Counted from the first letter of the stretch, positions 53,706 through 62,637 are shown. The stretch: DNA of 64,000 nucleotides from Microtetraspora glauca (GCA_000721275.1 JOFO01000028.1:39436-103435), one strand, 5' to 3'. Numbers and translations: made by a program. The notes: generated by a model not told the origin, from the sequence alone.

Positions 53706-54401
53706 TCACGGCGCCGTGAGGGTGGAGAGCACCTGCTCGGCGACGTTCGGGTCGCCGAGCAGGTCGTTGTGGCCCATGTCGGCCACCTTCACGTTGCGCG
53801 CCCCGGCCAGGGAGGTGCTGCTCGTGGGGATGATCTGCCCGTCCCCGGCGGACCAGAACGTCGTGTAGCGGACGTCGCCGGGCGTCTCGTCGCCCTCGTT
53901 GAGGCGGGACACGACGTACGAGCCGGGCGTCATGTCGCGGCACCCCTGGTCCCACAAGGCGCAGGCCCACGCGAGGCCGGTCCCGTGGTTGGGCCCGGCG
54001 AGCGAGACCCAGTTCCGGACCTTGGCCCCTCCTCCGTACTTCACGTACCAGCGCGTCGGCAGGGAACCGAGGCTGTGCGCGACGAGGTCGACCTGGTCGG
54101 CGCCCGTGCGCCGGAGCACGTCGTCGACGTATGCGGCGAGGCGGCCCGCGAGCACTTCGTTGGTCGACTGCGTCGAGTCGTAACGCCACGCGAAGACGCG
54201 GTCCGCGGGCGTCCCGGCGGCGACGAGCCGCTGCGTCAGCGAGCCCCAGACGCCGGGCCCGGCGTTGCGGCCGTGCACGAGCACGACCGGCCGCGGCACG
54301 CCCACCGCCGCGTCCCGGGGTGCGGCCTGGGCTGCGGGGACGGCGACGACCGTACCGGCGAGGAGCACGGAGGCGAGGAACAGGGCGGCGTTGCGGCGCA
54401 T
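53706..54401 (-). CDS. Secreted lipase/esterase (alpha/beta fold)
   Basis: A 231-residue exported protein. The ATG at 54401 has GGAGGT 5 bases upstream. Signal peptide about residues 1-27 (MRRNAALFLASVLLAG, AQA cleavage). The oxyanion segment PVVLVHGRNAGPGVW, nucleophile Ser in VAHSLGSLP, VSLAGPNHGTGLA, Asp of WSAGDGQIIP and His of MGHNDLL complete the triad. It resembles small Streptomyces triacylglycerol lipases of the LipA/lipase_2 type. A palindrome at 54450-54462 lies in its promoter. It diverges from the AraC-family gene. Confidence 0.86.
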   Translation of the reverse strand: MRRNAALFLASVLLAGTVVAVPAAQAAPRDAAVGVPRPVVLVHGRNAGPGVWGSLTQRLVAAGTPADRVFAWRYDSTQSTNEVLAGRLAAYVDDVLRRTGADQVDLVAHSLGSLPTRWYVKYGGGAKVRNWVSLAGPNHGTGLAWACALWDQGCRDMTPGSYVVSRLNEGDETPGDVRYTTFWSAGDGQIIPTSSTSLAGARNVKVADMGHNDLLGDPNVAEQVLSTLTAP

Positions 54402-54449
54402 GGGGACCTCCGGCGAGGGCGGCGGGCAGGGACGGGGCACCTTCATATC

Positions 54450-54462
54450 TGACGTAGCGTCA
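54450..54462. promoter_or_regulatory. Palindrome in the lipase/AraC divergent promoter
   Basis: TGACG-TAG-CGTCA lies 49 bases before the lipase start, inside a short A/T-richer stretch (CATATCTGACGTAGCGTCATC). Its form suits a TetR- or MarR-type operator; no such gene adjoins. Confidence 0.5.
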
Positions 54463-54612
54463 TCACCGTCAAGCCCCCTGCTGCACCGTGCGCGTACGTG
54501 TGCACTGCGCGTCGCGGTCCGAACGGCAGCGGGCGAGCGGCGGCCACTCAGGGTGACGGCCGGGGACGCCCCGGAGCTGGCGGGACGGGAGGAGACGGGC
54601 AAGGATGGGTGG

Positions 54613-55509
54613 GTGAGCAGTTCGTCCATCAAGCCTCATCTGCGGTGTCTGTCCGGCAGCCGCGACCGGCTCGCGCACGCGGTCGTCGAGCGCGGCGTGG
54701 AGCGCGCGGCGGGCGTCGCGGACACCGCGCCGCCACCGGTAGGGCCCTCCCATCACGTCCTGGTGGTCCATACCGGTCGTTCGGCGAATCTGCGCTGGTC
54801 AGCCGACGGATTCGCCCGTGTGGAGCGGTTTCACAGCGGCGAGGCGCTGGTCAACCCGGCGGGGTGGGTGTCCAGGCCGCGCTGGCAGGACGACGTGGAG
54901 CTGCTGCTGCTCGCGTTCGACCCGGCCTGGCTGGAGAAGCTGGCGGCCGAGGGAGGGGCGGCGGGCCGTTTCGAGCTGGAGCCCCGGTTCCACTTCACCG
55001 ATCCCCTGCTGAAGACGCTGGTCGAGCGGCTGGTGACGGAGTTCGAGCAGCCGGACGCGCCCGACGCGCTGTACGCCGACTCGCTCGTCCAGGCGGCGGC
55101 CGCCGTCGTCATGCGCACGTGCGGGGGCGCCACCCGCCCCGCGGTACGGGAAGGCGGCGGTCTGCCGCCACGACGGCTGGCCGAGGTCGTGAACTTCATC
55201 CACGCGCACCTCGACACCCGGATCGGCCTGGAGGACCTGGCCGCCGTGGCGGGCGTCAGCGCCTCGCACTTCACCCGCTCGTTCAAGGCATCGGTGGGCG
55301 CGTCCCCGCACCAGTACGTCACCCAGGTACGGCTGGAGCGCGCGCGGGAGGCCCTGCTGCGCACCCGCCGGCCCATCGCGGAGATCGCGCTGGAACACGG
55401 CTTCTCCGATCAGAGCCATCTGACGCGGGTGATGCGGCGCCACACCGGGACGACGCCAGGCCTCCTCCGCAACGGGAACGGGGAGGGCCACGGACGCGGC
55501 AGCGGCTGA
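54613..55509 (+). CDS. AraC-family transcriptional regulator
   Basis: A 298-residue protein from the GTG at 54613 (AAGGA 8 bases upstream); the frame is open much further but that part overlaps the lipase gene. The C-terminal 100 residues carry the two AraC helix-turn-helices (LEDLAAVAGVSASHFTRSFKASVGASPHQYV and ALLRTRRPIAEIALEHGFSDQSHLTRVMRRHTGTTPGLLR). The N-terminal half looks like a cupin-type sensor. The short-chain dehydrogenase gene 187 bases downstream on the same strand is a likely target. Confidence 0.88.
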   Translation: MSSSSIKPHLRCLSGSRDRLAHAVVERGVERAAGVADTAPPPVGPSHHVLVVHTGRSANLRWSADGFARVERFHSGEALVNPAGWVSRPRWQDDVELLLLAFDPAWLEKLAAEGGAAGRFELEPRFHFTDPLLKTLVERLVTEFEQPDAPDALYADSLVQAAAAVVMRTCGGATRPAVREGGGLPPRRLAEVVNFIHAHLDTRIGLEDLAAVAGVSASHFTRSFKASVGASPHQYVTQVRLERAREALLRTRRPIAEIALEHGFSDQSHLTRVMRRHTGTTPGLLRNGNGEGHGRGSG

Positions 55510-55695
55510 GACCCCCGCCCCTCCCCCCTCCTACCTCTTCCCGACGGTGAGCGGTTCGTTCCACGGAAGGTCGGATCGTTCAAGAGCGTCGGCCGCTCAG
55601 CCGGTGAGATGGGACATGCACGGGAGGACGGCGCAGCCGCATTCGCGCTCCGTTCACTCGCTCGCTCGTCCGCACGTTCATGCCAGGAGGCTGTC

Positions 55696-56460
55696 ATGGT
55701 GAAGACCCCGGACAAGACGCTCAGCGGCAAGGTCGCCTTCGTCGGAGGCGCGTCACGCAACCTCGGCGGACTGATCAGCACGACGCTGGGCGCCGAGGGC
55801 GCACGGGTCGCGGTGCACTACAACAGCGACTCCTCGAAGGCCCAGGCCGAGGACGTCGTCGCGCGGATCAACCAGGGCCCCGGCGAGGCGTTCGCGATCC
55901 AGGCGGACCTCACGAAGGTCGCCGAGGTGGAGCGGGTCTTCGACGAGGTCGTCAGCCGGTTCGGCAAGCTGGACTACAGCATCAACACCGTCGGCATGGT
56001 GCTCAAGAAGCCGCTCACCGAGATCACGGAGGAGGAGTACGACGAGATGTTCGCCGTCAACTCCAAGGCGGCGTTCTTCGTGATGCGCGAAGCGGCCCGG
56101 CGCATCGAGGACGGCGGGAAGATCATCACCGTCCTGACCTCGCTGCTGGCCGCGTACACCGGGCTGTACTCCTCGTACGCCGGCAGCAAGGCGCCGGTCG
56201 AGCACTTCACGCGGGCGCTGTCGAAGGAGCTCTTCGGCCGGAACATCTCGGTCAACAACATCGCGCCGGGACCGATGGACACCTCGTTCTTCTACCCGGC
56301 GGAGGACGACGACTCCGTCGCGTACCACAAGTCGTCGGCGATGAACGGCGACCTGACGAAGATCGAGGACATCGTCCCGTGGGTCCGCCACCTGCTCCTC
56401 GACGGCTGGTGGGCCAACGGCCAGACGCTCTTCCTCAACGGCGGCTACACCACCCGCTGA
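55696..56460 (+). CDS. Short-chain dehydrogenase/reductase
   Basis: A 254-residue SDR. The ATG at 55696 has AGGAGG 6 bases before. The cofactor loop is GGASRNLGG rather than the classical TGxxxGxG. Further marks are NTVGM, catalytic Ser in TSLLAAYTG, and the YAGSK active-site pair. The C-terminal NNIAPGPMDTSFFYP is family-typical. It resembles 3-oxoacyl-ACP reductase-like SDRs. The SnoaL-like gene follows at 96 bases, and the two may act in one unknown pathway under AraC and MarR neighbours. Confidence 0.88.
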   Translation: MVKTPDKTLSGKVAFVGGASRNLGGLISTTLGAEGARVAVHYNSDSSKAQAEDVVARINQGPGEAFAIQADLTKVAEVERVFDEVVSRFGKLDYSINTVGMVLKKPLTEITEEEYDEMFAVNSKAAFFVMREAARRIEDGGKIITVLTSLLAAYTGLYSSYAGSKAPVEHFTRALSKELFGRNISVNNIAPGPMDTSFFYPAEDDDSVAYHKSSAMNGDLTKIEDIVPWVRHLLLDGWWANGQTLFLNGGYTTR

Positions 56461-56555
56461 CCGCCGCGCGCCGGCACCGGAACCGCAACCGGCAAGCTCC
56501 ACCGGCCGGTTGCGGCGCCGGCCACCTCCTTCCTCCCCCACCCACAGGAGATGTC

Positions 56556-56870
56556 ATGTCCGTACAGCTCAACGACCCCGCCGTGGCCGCGTTCGTCGAC
56601 GCCCTCAACGCGGGGGACAGGGAAGCGCTCCATGCCGTCCTGACGCCCGACGCCACCATGGCCGACGACGGCACCGACCGCGACCTGAACGCGTGGCTGG
56701 AGAAGGAGGTCTTCTCCTCCGACGGCCGCATGGACGTCGAGTCGGCCTCTCCCGACGGCCGCGTCCTCACCGCCTCGTACACCAACTCCACCTGGGGCAC
56801 GATGCGCACCCGCTGGTCCTTCACCGTCACCGGTGACCGGATCAGCCGCTTCGAGACCGGCCAGGCGTAG
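56556..56870 (+). CDS. SnoaL-like/NTF2-fold protein
   Basis: A 104-residue protein. The ATG at 56556 follows CAGGAG; the ATG at 56551 is in another frame. The sequence FVDALNAGDREALHAVLTPDATMADDG is the typical helix-turn-Asp start of SnoaL-like NTF2 folds, ending in RWSFTVTGDRISRFETGQA. The family includes cyclases, isomerases and binding proteins; the role is unknown. Probably co-transcribed with the SDR gene; a hairpin follows. Confidence 0.8.
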   Translation: MSVQLNDPAVAAFVDALNAGDREALHAVLTPDATMADDGTDRDLNAWLEKEVFSSDGRMDVESASPDGRVLTASYTNSTWGTMRTRWSFTVTGDRISRFETGQA

Positions 56871-56891
56871 CCGGCGCGGCACGCGCAGGCG

Positions 56892-56913
56892 GCGGTCACC
56901 GCGCGGTGACCGC
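56892..56913. terminator. Hairpin after the SDR-SnoaL pair
   Basis: GCGGTCACC and its complement (9-bp arms, GCGC spacer) lie 21 bases after the SnoaL-like stop and 50 before the MarR start. It is probably a terminator; an operator for the MarR-family protein is also possible. Confidence 0.55.
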
Positions 56914-56962
56914 TTCCGCCTTCTCGGCGCACAGGAGTGGCAGCCCACGTAGTGTCGTGATC

Positions 56963-57466
56963 ATGGAATCAGCGAACGCCACGACCACCGATCAGGCTCC
57001 CGCGCATCCGCGTGCCACCGACGACATGCTGGCCTCCCAGCCCATCGGGTACTGGTGCGGCCTGACCCACGCGGCCGTTACCCGGCACCTGCGGGACGCC
57101 ATGGCCACGAAGGACGTCAGCCAGCCGCAGTACTGGGTCCTCAACCGCGTCCACGGCGATCCCGCGGCTCCGACCCGCGAGGACGTCGTCGCCCAGCTGT
57201 CGCACCTCGCAGACGGGCCGCACGAGATCTCCCGGGCCGTCGACCAGTTGCTCCACCGGGGATGGCTGCGGAGCGACGACGCCGGACACATCCACCTCAC
57301 GGACACCGGGGAGAGCGCCCGGGTGCGGATCCGTGAGCTGGCGACCGAAGTGCGCGCGGTGGTGCACGAAGGAATCAGCGACGAGGAGTACGTGGCGGCG
57401 CTCAAGGTTCTGCGGAGGATGCTGGCGAATGTCGAGGGTCCGGGAACTCCTGCCCCCCGGCCCTGA
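56963..57466 (+). CDS. MarR-family transcriptional regulator
   Basis: A 167-residue protein. The winged helix is at about residues 50-115 (QPQYWVLNRVHGDPAAPTREDVVAQL, ISRAVDQLLHRGWLRSDDAGHIHLTDTGESARV), with helical dimerisation ends. The length is typical. It follows the SDR/SnoaL pair on the same strand and may respond to their substrate. Confidence 0.85.
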   Translation: MESANATTTDQAPAHPRATDDMLASQPIGYWCGLTHAAVTRHLRDAMATKDVSQPQYWVLNRVHGDPAAPTREDVVAQLSHLADGPHEISRAVDQLLHRGWLRSDDAGHIHLTDTGESARVRIRELATEVRAVVHEGISDEEYVAALKVLRRMLANVEGPGTPAPRP

Positions 57467-57541
57467 ATTCCGGTCCGGCCGCCGGACGACCGCAGCGGCT
57501 CCTTCCCCGTCCGCACGCTGCGCTCACGTGCGGGACAGGGC

Positions 57542-58537
57542 TCAGGGCGTCGTCCGCGGAAAGGCGCGTCGGTAGTCGCTCGGCGAGACCCCCACCTGTC
57601 GGAGGAAGTGGTGGCGGAGGTTGTTCGCCGTGCCGAGGCCGCTCAGTTCGCCGATCTTCTCGATGGGCAGGTCCGTGGATTCCAGCAGACTCTGGGCCCG
57701 CGCCAGGCGCTGGTTGAGGAGCCACCGGAGGGGGGTCGTCCCGGTGGCCGCGTGGAGGCGGCGGTGGAGGGTCCGCGTGCTCATCGACGCCCGCCGGGCC
57801 AGGTCCTCGACCGTCAGCGGGCGGTCGAGGTGGGCGCGGGCCCAGTCCAGCACGGGTGCCAGGCTCCGGTCGTCGGTGGTGGGCACGGACAGGTCGATGA
57901 ACTGCGCCTGGCCGCCGGTCCGGTGCGCGGGCACCACCATCCGGCGGGCCAGCTGGTTGGCGACGTGTGCGCCGAGGTCGCGGCGCACCAGGTGGAGGCA
58001 GAGGTCGAGCCCGGCGGTCAGGCCGGCGCTGGTGAGCACGTCGCCGTCGTCCACGTACAGCACCGAGTCGTCGACCCGCACCTTCGGGTAGCGCTCGGCC
58101 AGTTGGGCGGTGTGCATCCAGTGGGCGGTGGCGCGCCGACCGTCGAGCAGTCCCGCCTCGGCGAGCGCGAAGGCGCCGGTGCAGAGGGAGACCATGCGGG
58201 CGCCCGCCTCGGCGGCGCGGCGCAGGGCCTCGATCAGTGCGGGCGGCAGCAGTCTGCCCTCGTCGACGCAGGGGTCGGGCACCGAGGGCACGATGACGGT
58301 GTCGGCTCCGACGAGGTCGTCGAGGCCGTGGCGGGTACGCAGCGTCAGCCCCGTGCCGGCGGCGGAACCACCCTGTTCCCCCTCCCCCATGCTGCACAGC
58401 CGCAGGTCGTACCAGGGGTCGGCCAGGTCGGGCTGCGGCTTCCCGAAGACGGTGCAGGCGATGCCCACCTCGTACAGGTCCCACGAGGGGAACCCGATGT
58501 CGTCGGTCACGACGAGGGCGACGGAACCAGGACTCAT
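57542..58537 (-). CDS. GlxA-family regulator (DJ-1/PfpI domain plus AraC helix-turn-helix)
   Basis: A 331-residue protein. The N-terminal DJ-1/PfpI-like domain (residues 8-190) has the elbow Cys in MVSLCTGAFALAEAGLLDGRRATAHW. The C-terminal AraC domain is at 215-325 (VEDLARRASMSTRTLHRRLHAATGTTPLRWLL, GLGTANNLRHHFLRQVGVSPSDYRRAF). It diverges from the imine-reductase-like gene; the 127-base gap has a TGTCACC/TGTCACT direct repeat at 58572 and 58581, one near-helical turn apart, a plausible binding site. Confidence 0.9.
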   Translation of the reverse strand: MSPGSVALVVTDDIGFPSWDLYEVGIACTVFGKPQPDLADPWYDLRLCSMGEGEQGGSAAGTGLTLRTRHGLDDLVGADTVIVPSVPDPCVDEGRLLPPALIEALRRAAEAGARMVSLCTGAFALAEAGLLDGRRATAHWMHTAQLAERYPKVRVDDSVLYVDDGDVLTSAGLTAGLDLCLHLVRRDLGAHVANQLARRMVVPAHRTGGQAQFIDLSVPTTDDRSLAPVLDWARAHLDRPLTVEDLARRASMSTRTLHRRLHAATGTTPLRWLLNQRLARAQSLLESTDLPIEKIGELSGLGTANNLRHHFLRQVGVSPSDYRRAFPRTTP

Positions 58538-58664
58538 GCCCCGAACGGTACGGCAGGAATTTGGTGGTCGCTGTCACCGGTGTCACTGTCGCCCGCCACG
58601 GCTCGCTGCGATCTTGGTCGTCACGTGAACGACCGCCGCGCGCGGACCAACAGAAGGATCTGAC

Positions 58665-59549
58665 ATGCATGCTGATCAGTCGTCAGTGACCGTCATCGGC
58701 CTGGGCTCGATGGGCTCGGCGCTTGCCTCCGTCCTGCTGGAGCGGGGCCACGCAACCACCGTCTGGAACCGCTCGGCCCAGAAGGCCGACGCCCTGGCCG
58801 AGCGGGGCGCCCGGCCGGTCGCGACACCCGCGGAGGCGGTCGCGGCGAGCCCCTTGATCATCGCGTGCGTCCTGGACTACGACGCGCTGCACACCGTCCT
58901 CGACCCCGTCGCCTGGTCCCTCCAGGGCAAGGTTCTCGTCAACCTCACCTCCGGCTCTCCCGAGCAGGCCGACGAGGCCGCCTCGTGGGCGCGGGCGCGC
59001 GGCGCCGACTACCTCGACGGTGCGATCATGACCACCCCGCCGGGCGTCGGCAGCCCCGAGATGATGTTTCTCTACAGCGGTTCCCGGGACGCCTTCGACG
59101 CCCATCGCACGACCTTGGAGTCCCTGGGCGACCCCCTGTTCCTGGGGACGGAACCGGGCCTGGCCTCCCTCTACGACGCCGCCCTGCTCGGCCTGATGTG
59201 GTCCACCATGACCGGCTGGCTGCACGGCACCGCGCTGGTCGGCGCCGAGAAGACGCCGGCGACGGCCTTCACCCCCGTCGCGCTCCGCTGGCTGACCGCC
59301 GTCGCCGGCTTCCTCACCACCTACGCGCCCCAGGTCGACGCCGGCCACTACCCGGGCGACGACGCCACCCTCGACGTGCAGATCGCGGCCATCGACCACC
59401 TGCTCCACGCGGCGTCGTCCCGTGGCGTCGACAACGCCCTGCCCGAACTGCTCAAGTCCACCATGGAGCGGGCGAAGGCGGCAGGCCACGGCTCCGCGAG
59501 CTACGCCGCCGTCATCGAGGTCCTCAGGAATTCCGGGGGCGAGCAGTAG
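58665..59549 (+). CDS. NADPH-dependent imine reductase-like oxidoreductase
   Basis: A 294-residue protein; AGAAGGAT precedes the ATG. The Rossmann motif GLGSMGSAL and the NADPH-selecting WNRSAQKADAL match the beta-hydroxyacid dehydrogenase/imine reductase superfamily. VLVNLTSGSPEQA and the LYDAALLGLMW block place Asp171 where Asp-type imine reductases have their proton donor, rather than the Lys of hydroxyacid dehydrogenases. The DGAIMTTPPGVGSPEMMFLYSG segment is also typical. The natural substrate is unknown. The divergent GlxA-family gene probably controls it. Confidence 0.85.
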   Translation: MHADQSSVTVIGLGSMGSALASVLLERGHATTVWNRSAQKADALAERGARPVATPAEAVAASPLIIACVLDYDALHTVLDPVAWSLQGKVLVNLTSGSPEQADEAASWARARGADYLDGAIMTTPPGVGSPEMMFLYSGSRDAFDAHRTTLESLGDPLFLGTEPGLASLYDAALLGLMWSTMTGWLHGTALVGAEKTPATAFTPVALRWLTAVAGFLTTYAPQVDAGHYPGDDATLDVQIAAIDHLLHAASSRGVDNALPELLKSTMERAKAAGHGSASYAAVIEVLRNSGGEQ

Positions 59550-59715
59550 GCGTGACACGGCTGCCCTGACCACCGCCGGAGCCCGCTTCCGCCCAGGGAT
59601 GAGGAAAAGGGTGGCTCACGCCCACCCCTCCTTGGGGCGGCCCGGCGTGCGCACGCGCGCGGACGGCCGGGCCGTCGCAGCGTCAGGGCCGCGTGGACCG
59701 TGGCCCGCTGCGGGG

Positions 59716-60282
59716 TCATGCGCGGTCGGTGACGGCGGGGGCCAGCGACTTCAGGGCCCTCCGGGTGTGGCTCTTGACGGTGCCGATCGGCAGACCGAGG
59801 CGCCGGGCGATCTCGGGCTGGGTGAGGCCGAGGTAGTAGGCGAGGAAGAGGATCTCGCGGCGGTCGGGTGACAGGCCCGCCAAGTGGGGGGCGAGTCCCA
59901 GGCGTTCGACCGCCCGGGCACAGGTGTCGGTGGTCTCCGGGGCCGGGAGCCGCCGCAGGTCGCGCGCGCCTTCGTGGCGGCGGACCGCGGCGGCCGACGC
60001 GTCGGCCGCCTTGTGGGCGGTGATGCCGTACAGCCACGGTCCCAGGCTTCCGCGGCGGGGGCAGTACCGGTGGGAGTGCAGCCAGACCTCCGTGAACACG
60101 TGCTGGGCGACGTCCTCCGCGTCGTGGAGGTCGACGCAGCGGCGTCGGGCCCAGCGCAGGACCTGGGGGTACCAGTGGGTGAAGACGGCTTCGAAGGAAC
60201 CGCGCAGGATGTCGTCGTGCGGCGGCTCGTCGTCGCGTGCCCCGCAATGGGCGCACGTGGGGGAGGGCGGGGTGTCGGACAC
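59716..60282 (-). CDS. ECF-type RNA polymerase sigma factor
   Basis: A 188-residue sigma factor with region 2 at about 28-95 (FEAVFTHWYPQVLRWARRR, DAEDVAQHVFTEVWLH) and region 4 at about 130-182 (LSPDRREILFLAYYLGLTQPEIARRLGLPIGTVKSHTRRALKSL). The N-terminus has an unusual extra CAHCG motif (residues 10-14) ahead of region 2. No anti-sigma gene lies next to it. The DUF4397/sortase pair on the other strand at 61039 could belong to its regulon, an inference from proximity. Confidence 0.9.
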   Translation of the reverse strand: MSDTPPSPTCAHCGARDDEPPHDDILRGSFEAVFTHWYPQVLRWARRRCVDLHDAEDVAQHVFTEVWLHSHRYCPRRGSLGPWLYGITAHKAADASAAAVRRHEGARDLRRLPAPETTDTCARAVERLGLAPHLAGLSPDRREILFLAYYLGLTQPEIARRLGLPIGTVKSHTRRALKSLAPAVTDRA

Positions 60283-60466
60283 CGGTCGTCTCCGGATCGG
60301 TCCGGGGAAAGGAGAGGGGTCGCGATGCTGACCGCCGTAACGGGTCCCTCGGGACGAGGCGGCAGCGGAGAGGTGCCCACAGGGCCAAGCGGATCACGAC
60401 GTCCTGCCGGGCGCCAACCGGCGGGGGCCGGGCGGGGGTTCGCGCGGCTGTGAGCGGCCGAGCGGC

Positions 60467-60513
60467 GACGGCGCCGTGCGCCCCGGTTCTCGGCCGGGGC
60501 GCACGGCGCCGTC
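60467..60513. terminator. Strong hairpin after the small membrane protein gene
   Basis: A perfect 20-bp inverted repeat with a 7-base loop, 16 bases beyond the minus-strand stop of the small membrane protein gene. It separates that gene from the ECF sigma gene promoter. Confidence 0.8.
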
Positions 60514-60528
60514 GTCACGCGTCGGGGG

Positions 60529-60762
60529 TCAGAGGCCGGGATGCCCGGTCTCGTCGCGCTCGTAGTTCGCCAGGGCGAGCCCGAGGGCGAAGAACGTGGG
60601 CGCCCACTCGCCCACGAAGATCCCCCAGCGGTCGGCCCGCTCCAGGTTCTCGCGCTTGCTGGAGGTCAGCCACGTGGCGAGCGACAGTCCGATCGAACCG
60701 ACGGCCGCCAGATACGCGTGCTCACTGCGGACTCCGGTGTCGTGAAGCTTCTTGATGATCAT
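60529..60762 (-). CDS. Small membrane protein of unknown function
   Basis: A 77-residue protein. I chose the ATG at 60762 because GGAAGGT precedes it by 7 bases. Two hydrophobic segments (AYLAAVGSIGLSLATWL and WGIFVGEWAPTFFALGLAL) flank a basic KRENLERADR loop. Similar short proteins with a GEWAPTFFALG stretch are common in Streptomyces; their role is unknown. Confidence 0.78.
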   Translation of the reverse strand: MIIKKLHDTGVRSEHAYLAAVGSIGLSLATWLTSSKRENLERADRWGIFVGEWAPTFFALGLALANYERDETGHPGL

Positions 60763-61038
60763 CGAGTGACCTTCCGGTGAGTGCGGTCGGCGGGGACGAG
60801 ACCTACGGCCCCGCCGGGACACGCGGCGCGACCGTTCGGGACCGGTCGGCGTCACACCGGGGTATTCGCGGGTCCGTTCACCACCGGATGCGAAAAGGGA
60901 TGATTTGGGCGGAATGGGCGAACATGCGACTGCGGGAAGAAAAGGACGGGCCTCAGGTGAAACCGATTCGCGGGCGCGGACCGAAAAGCCACCAAGACAC
61001 GGTCAAGGCTTTACCGACCACGAGACAAGGAACCTGCC

Positions 61039-61872
61039 ATGACTTCTCGTACCACCGGTGCCTCCCTCGCTCTGTGCACCGCCGCCGCGCTGACCCTGAC
61101 CGCCGGCGCGCCCGCGTGGGCCGCGGTTCAGGCCGGGGAGGACGAGGCGACCGTCACCGTGCTGCACGCGGTACCCGGACTCACCGTGGACGTCTTCGCC
61201 GGCGACAAGGAGCTCCTGCCCGACTTCGCCCCGGGGACCCTCACCGACCCGCTGAAACTGAAGGCGGGCTCGTACGACATCAAGATCTTCAAGGACGGCG
61301 AGGGGCCCTCCGGCACGCCCGCCGTCGAGAAGACCGTCAGCGTCCCCGCGGGCGCGAACGCGACCCTCGTGGCCCACTTGACGGCCGACGGCAAGCCCGC
61401 TCTCGACGCGTTCGTCAACGACACCTCCAAGGTCCCGGCCGGCAAGGCGCGCCTGACCGTCCGGCACGTCGCCGCCGCACCCGCCGTCGACGTCCGGGCC
61501 GACGGCAAGGTCGTGTTCGAGGGGCTCACGAACCCCGGCGAGAAGAAGGGCGAGGTGGCGGCCGGCAGCGTCTCCGCGGATGTGGTGCTCGCCGGGACCG
61601 ACACGGTGGCCATCGGCCCGGCCGACCTGGACCTGGCCGAGGGCGCCAACACCATCGTCTACGCCTGGGGCAGCGCGGCCGACAAGAACCTCGCGCTGAA
61701 GACGCAGACGATCGACGGCATGCACTCCGCGCCGTCGGGCGTGCCGGCCGGTGAGACCGGACAGGCTGCCGCCCACAACGAGGCCGCGCAGATCGGCGCG
61801 CTCTCGCTGGCCGCCCTGGTCGCCCTCGCCGCGTCCGTCGCGCTCGTCCGGCGGCGCACCGACGCCGGCTGA
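61039..61872 (+). CDS. Secreted DUF4397 protein, likely surface-anchored
   Basis: A 277-residue protein; AAGGA precedes the ATG. Signal peptide about residues 1-29. Two DUF4397 modules follow (TVTVLHAVPGLTVDVFAGD and RLTVRHVAAAPAVDVRADG). The C-terminus has a hydrophobic helix and an RRR tail, the layout of a sortase substrate, but with no LPxTG; the nearest match is PAGETG about 30 residues before the helix. A class F sortase gene follows at 102 bases, so it is a probable substrate. The upstream 276 bases hold its promoter and no clear gene. Confidence 0.82.
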   Translation: MTSRTTGASLALCTAAALTLTAGAPAWAAVQAGEDEATVTVLHAVPGLTVDVFAGDKELLPDFAPGTLTDPLKLKAGSYDIKIFKDGEGPSGTPAVEKTVSVPAGANATLVAHLTADGKPALDAFVNDTSKVPAGKARLTVRHVAAAPAVDVRADGKVVFEGLTNPGEKKGEVAAGSVSADVVLAGTDTVAIGPADLDLAEGANTIVYAWGSAADKNLALKTQTIDGMHSAPSGVPAGETGQAAAHNEAAQIGALSLAALVALAASVALVRRRTDAG

Positions 61873-61974
61873 CACGCGGCACATGCCGGTGACGTCCGGC
61901 ATCCGACCGGTCGCGGCCTCCTGGCGCAGGGGGCCGCGGCCTGCTGTCATCCCGCGATCGAGAGGTGCTCCCCC

Positions 61975-62637
61975 ATGGCCGGGCCCGCCCCACGGCTCGT
62001 ACGGCTCCTCGCCCTGACCTCGGCGCTCGTCGGCGTGCTGCTGGTCGTCCGGATCGGGGTCCTCCTGGCGCGGGACGACCCCGGCGCGGCGCCCGACTTC
62101 GGCAGCGTCCCGACGCGGACGGAGTCACCGCCGGCGGCGTCCCCGCCGGCGGACGGTCCGGCCGGGTCGCCGCGCCGGGGCGTTCCCGCCGAGCCCGCGG
62201 ACGTCTCCGTCCCGCGGCTCCGGCTCAGCGCTCCGGTCGACCGGGTCGGCGTGGCCGAGGACGGACAGGTCGAGGTGCCCGAGGACCCCGGCCGGGTGGG
62301 CTGGTACCGCTTCTCCCCCGCTCCCGGCGCGCCGGCCGGGTCCTCGGTGCTCGTCGGTCACGTCGACGCCACCGGCCGCGGTCTCGGCGTGCTCGCCGCC
62401 CTCGCCGACGTCCGCGAGGGCGATCGCGTGGTCGTGGGCAGGCGGGACGGAACCGCGGTCTCCTATCGCGTCACGGCCCGGCGCACGGTCGCCAAGGACG
62501 CCCTGGCGGGCTCCGGCGTGTTCCGGCGCGACGGAGCGCCCGTCCTCACGCTGGTCACCTGCGCCGGTCCGTACGTCCGGGACCAGGGCGGGTACCAGAA
62601 CAACCTGGTCGTGACCGCGGTGGAGGTGGCGCGGTGA
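61975..62637 (+). CDS. Class F sortase
   Basis: A 220-residue protein with an N-terminal membrane anchor (residues 8-32) and a Pro-rich linker. The sortase barrel carries the catalytic His in VGHVDATGRGLG and Cys in LTLVTCAGPYV. The Arg expected shortly after the Cys is not obvious: the GGYQNNLVVTAV segment has Gln-Asn where many sortases have Arg. GAGAGG lies before the ATG. It probably links the DUF4397 protein to the wall. Confidence 0.85.
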   Translation: MAGPAPRLVRLLALTSALVGVLLVVRIGVLLARDDPGAAPDFGSVPTRTESPPAASPPADGPAGSPRRGVPAEPADVSVPRLRLSAPVDRVGVAEDGQVEVPEDPGRVGWYRFSPAPGAPAGSSVLVGHVDATGRGLGVLAALADVREGDRVVVGRRDGTAVSYRVTARRTVAKDALAGSGVFRRDGAPVLTLVTCAGPYVRDQGGYQNNLVVTAVEVAR

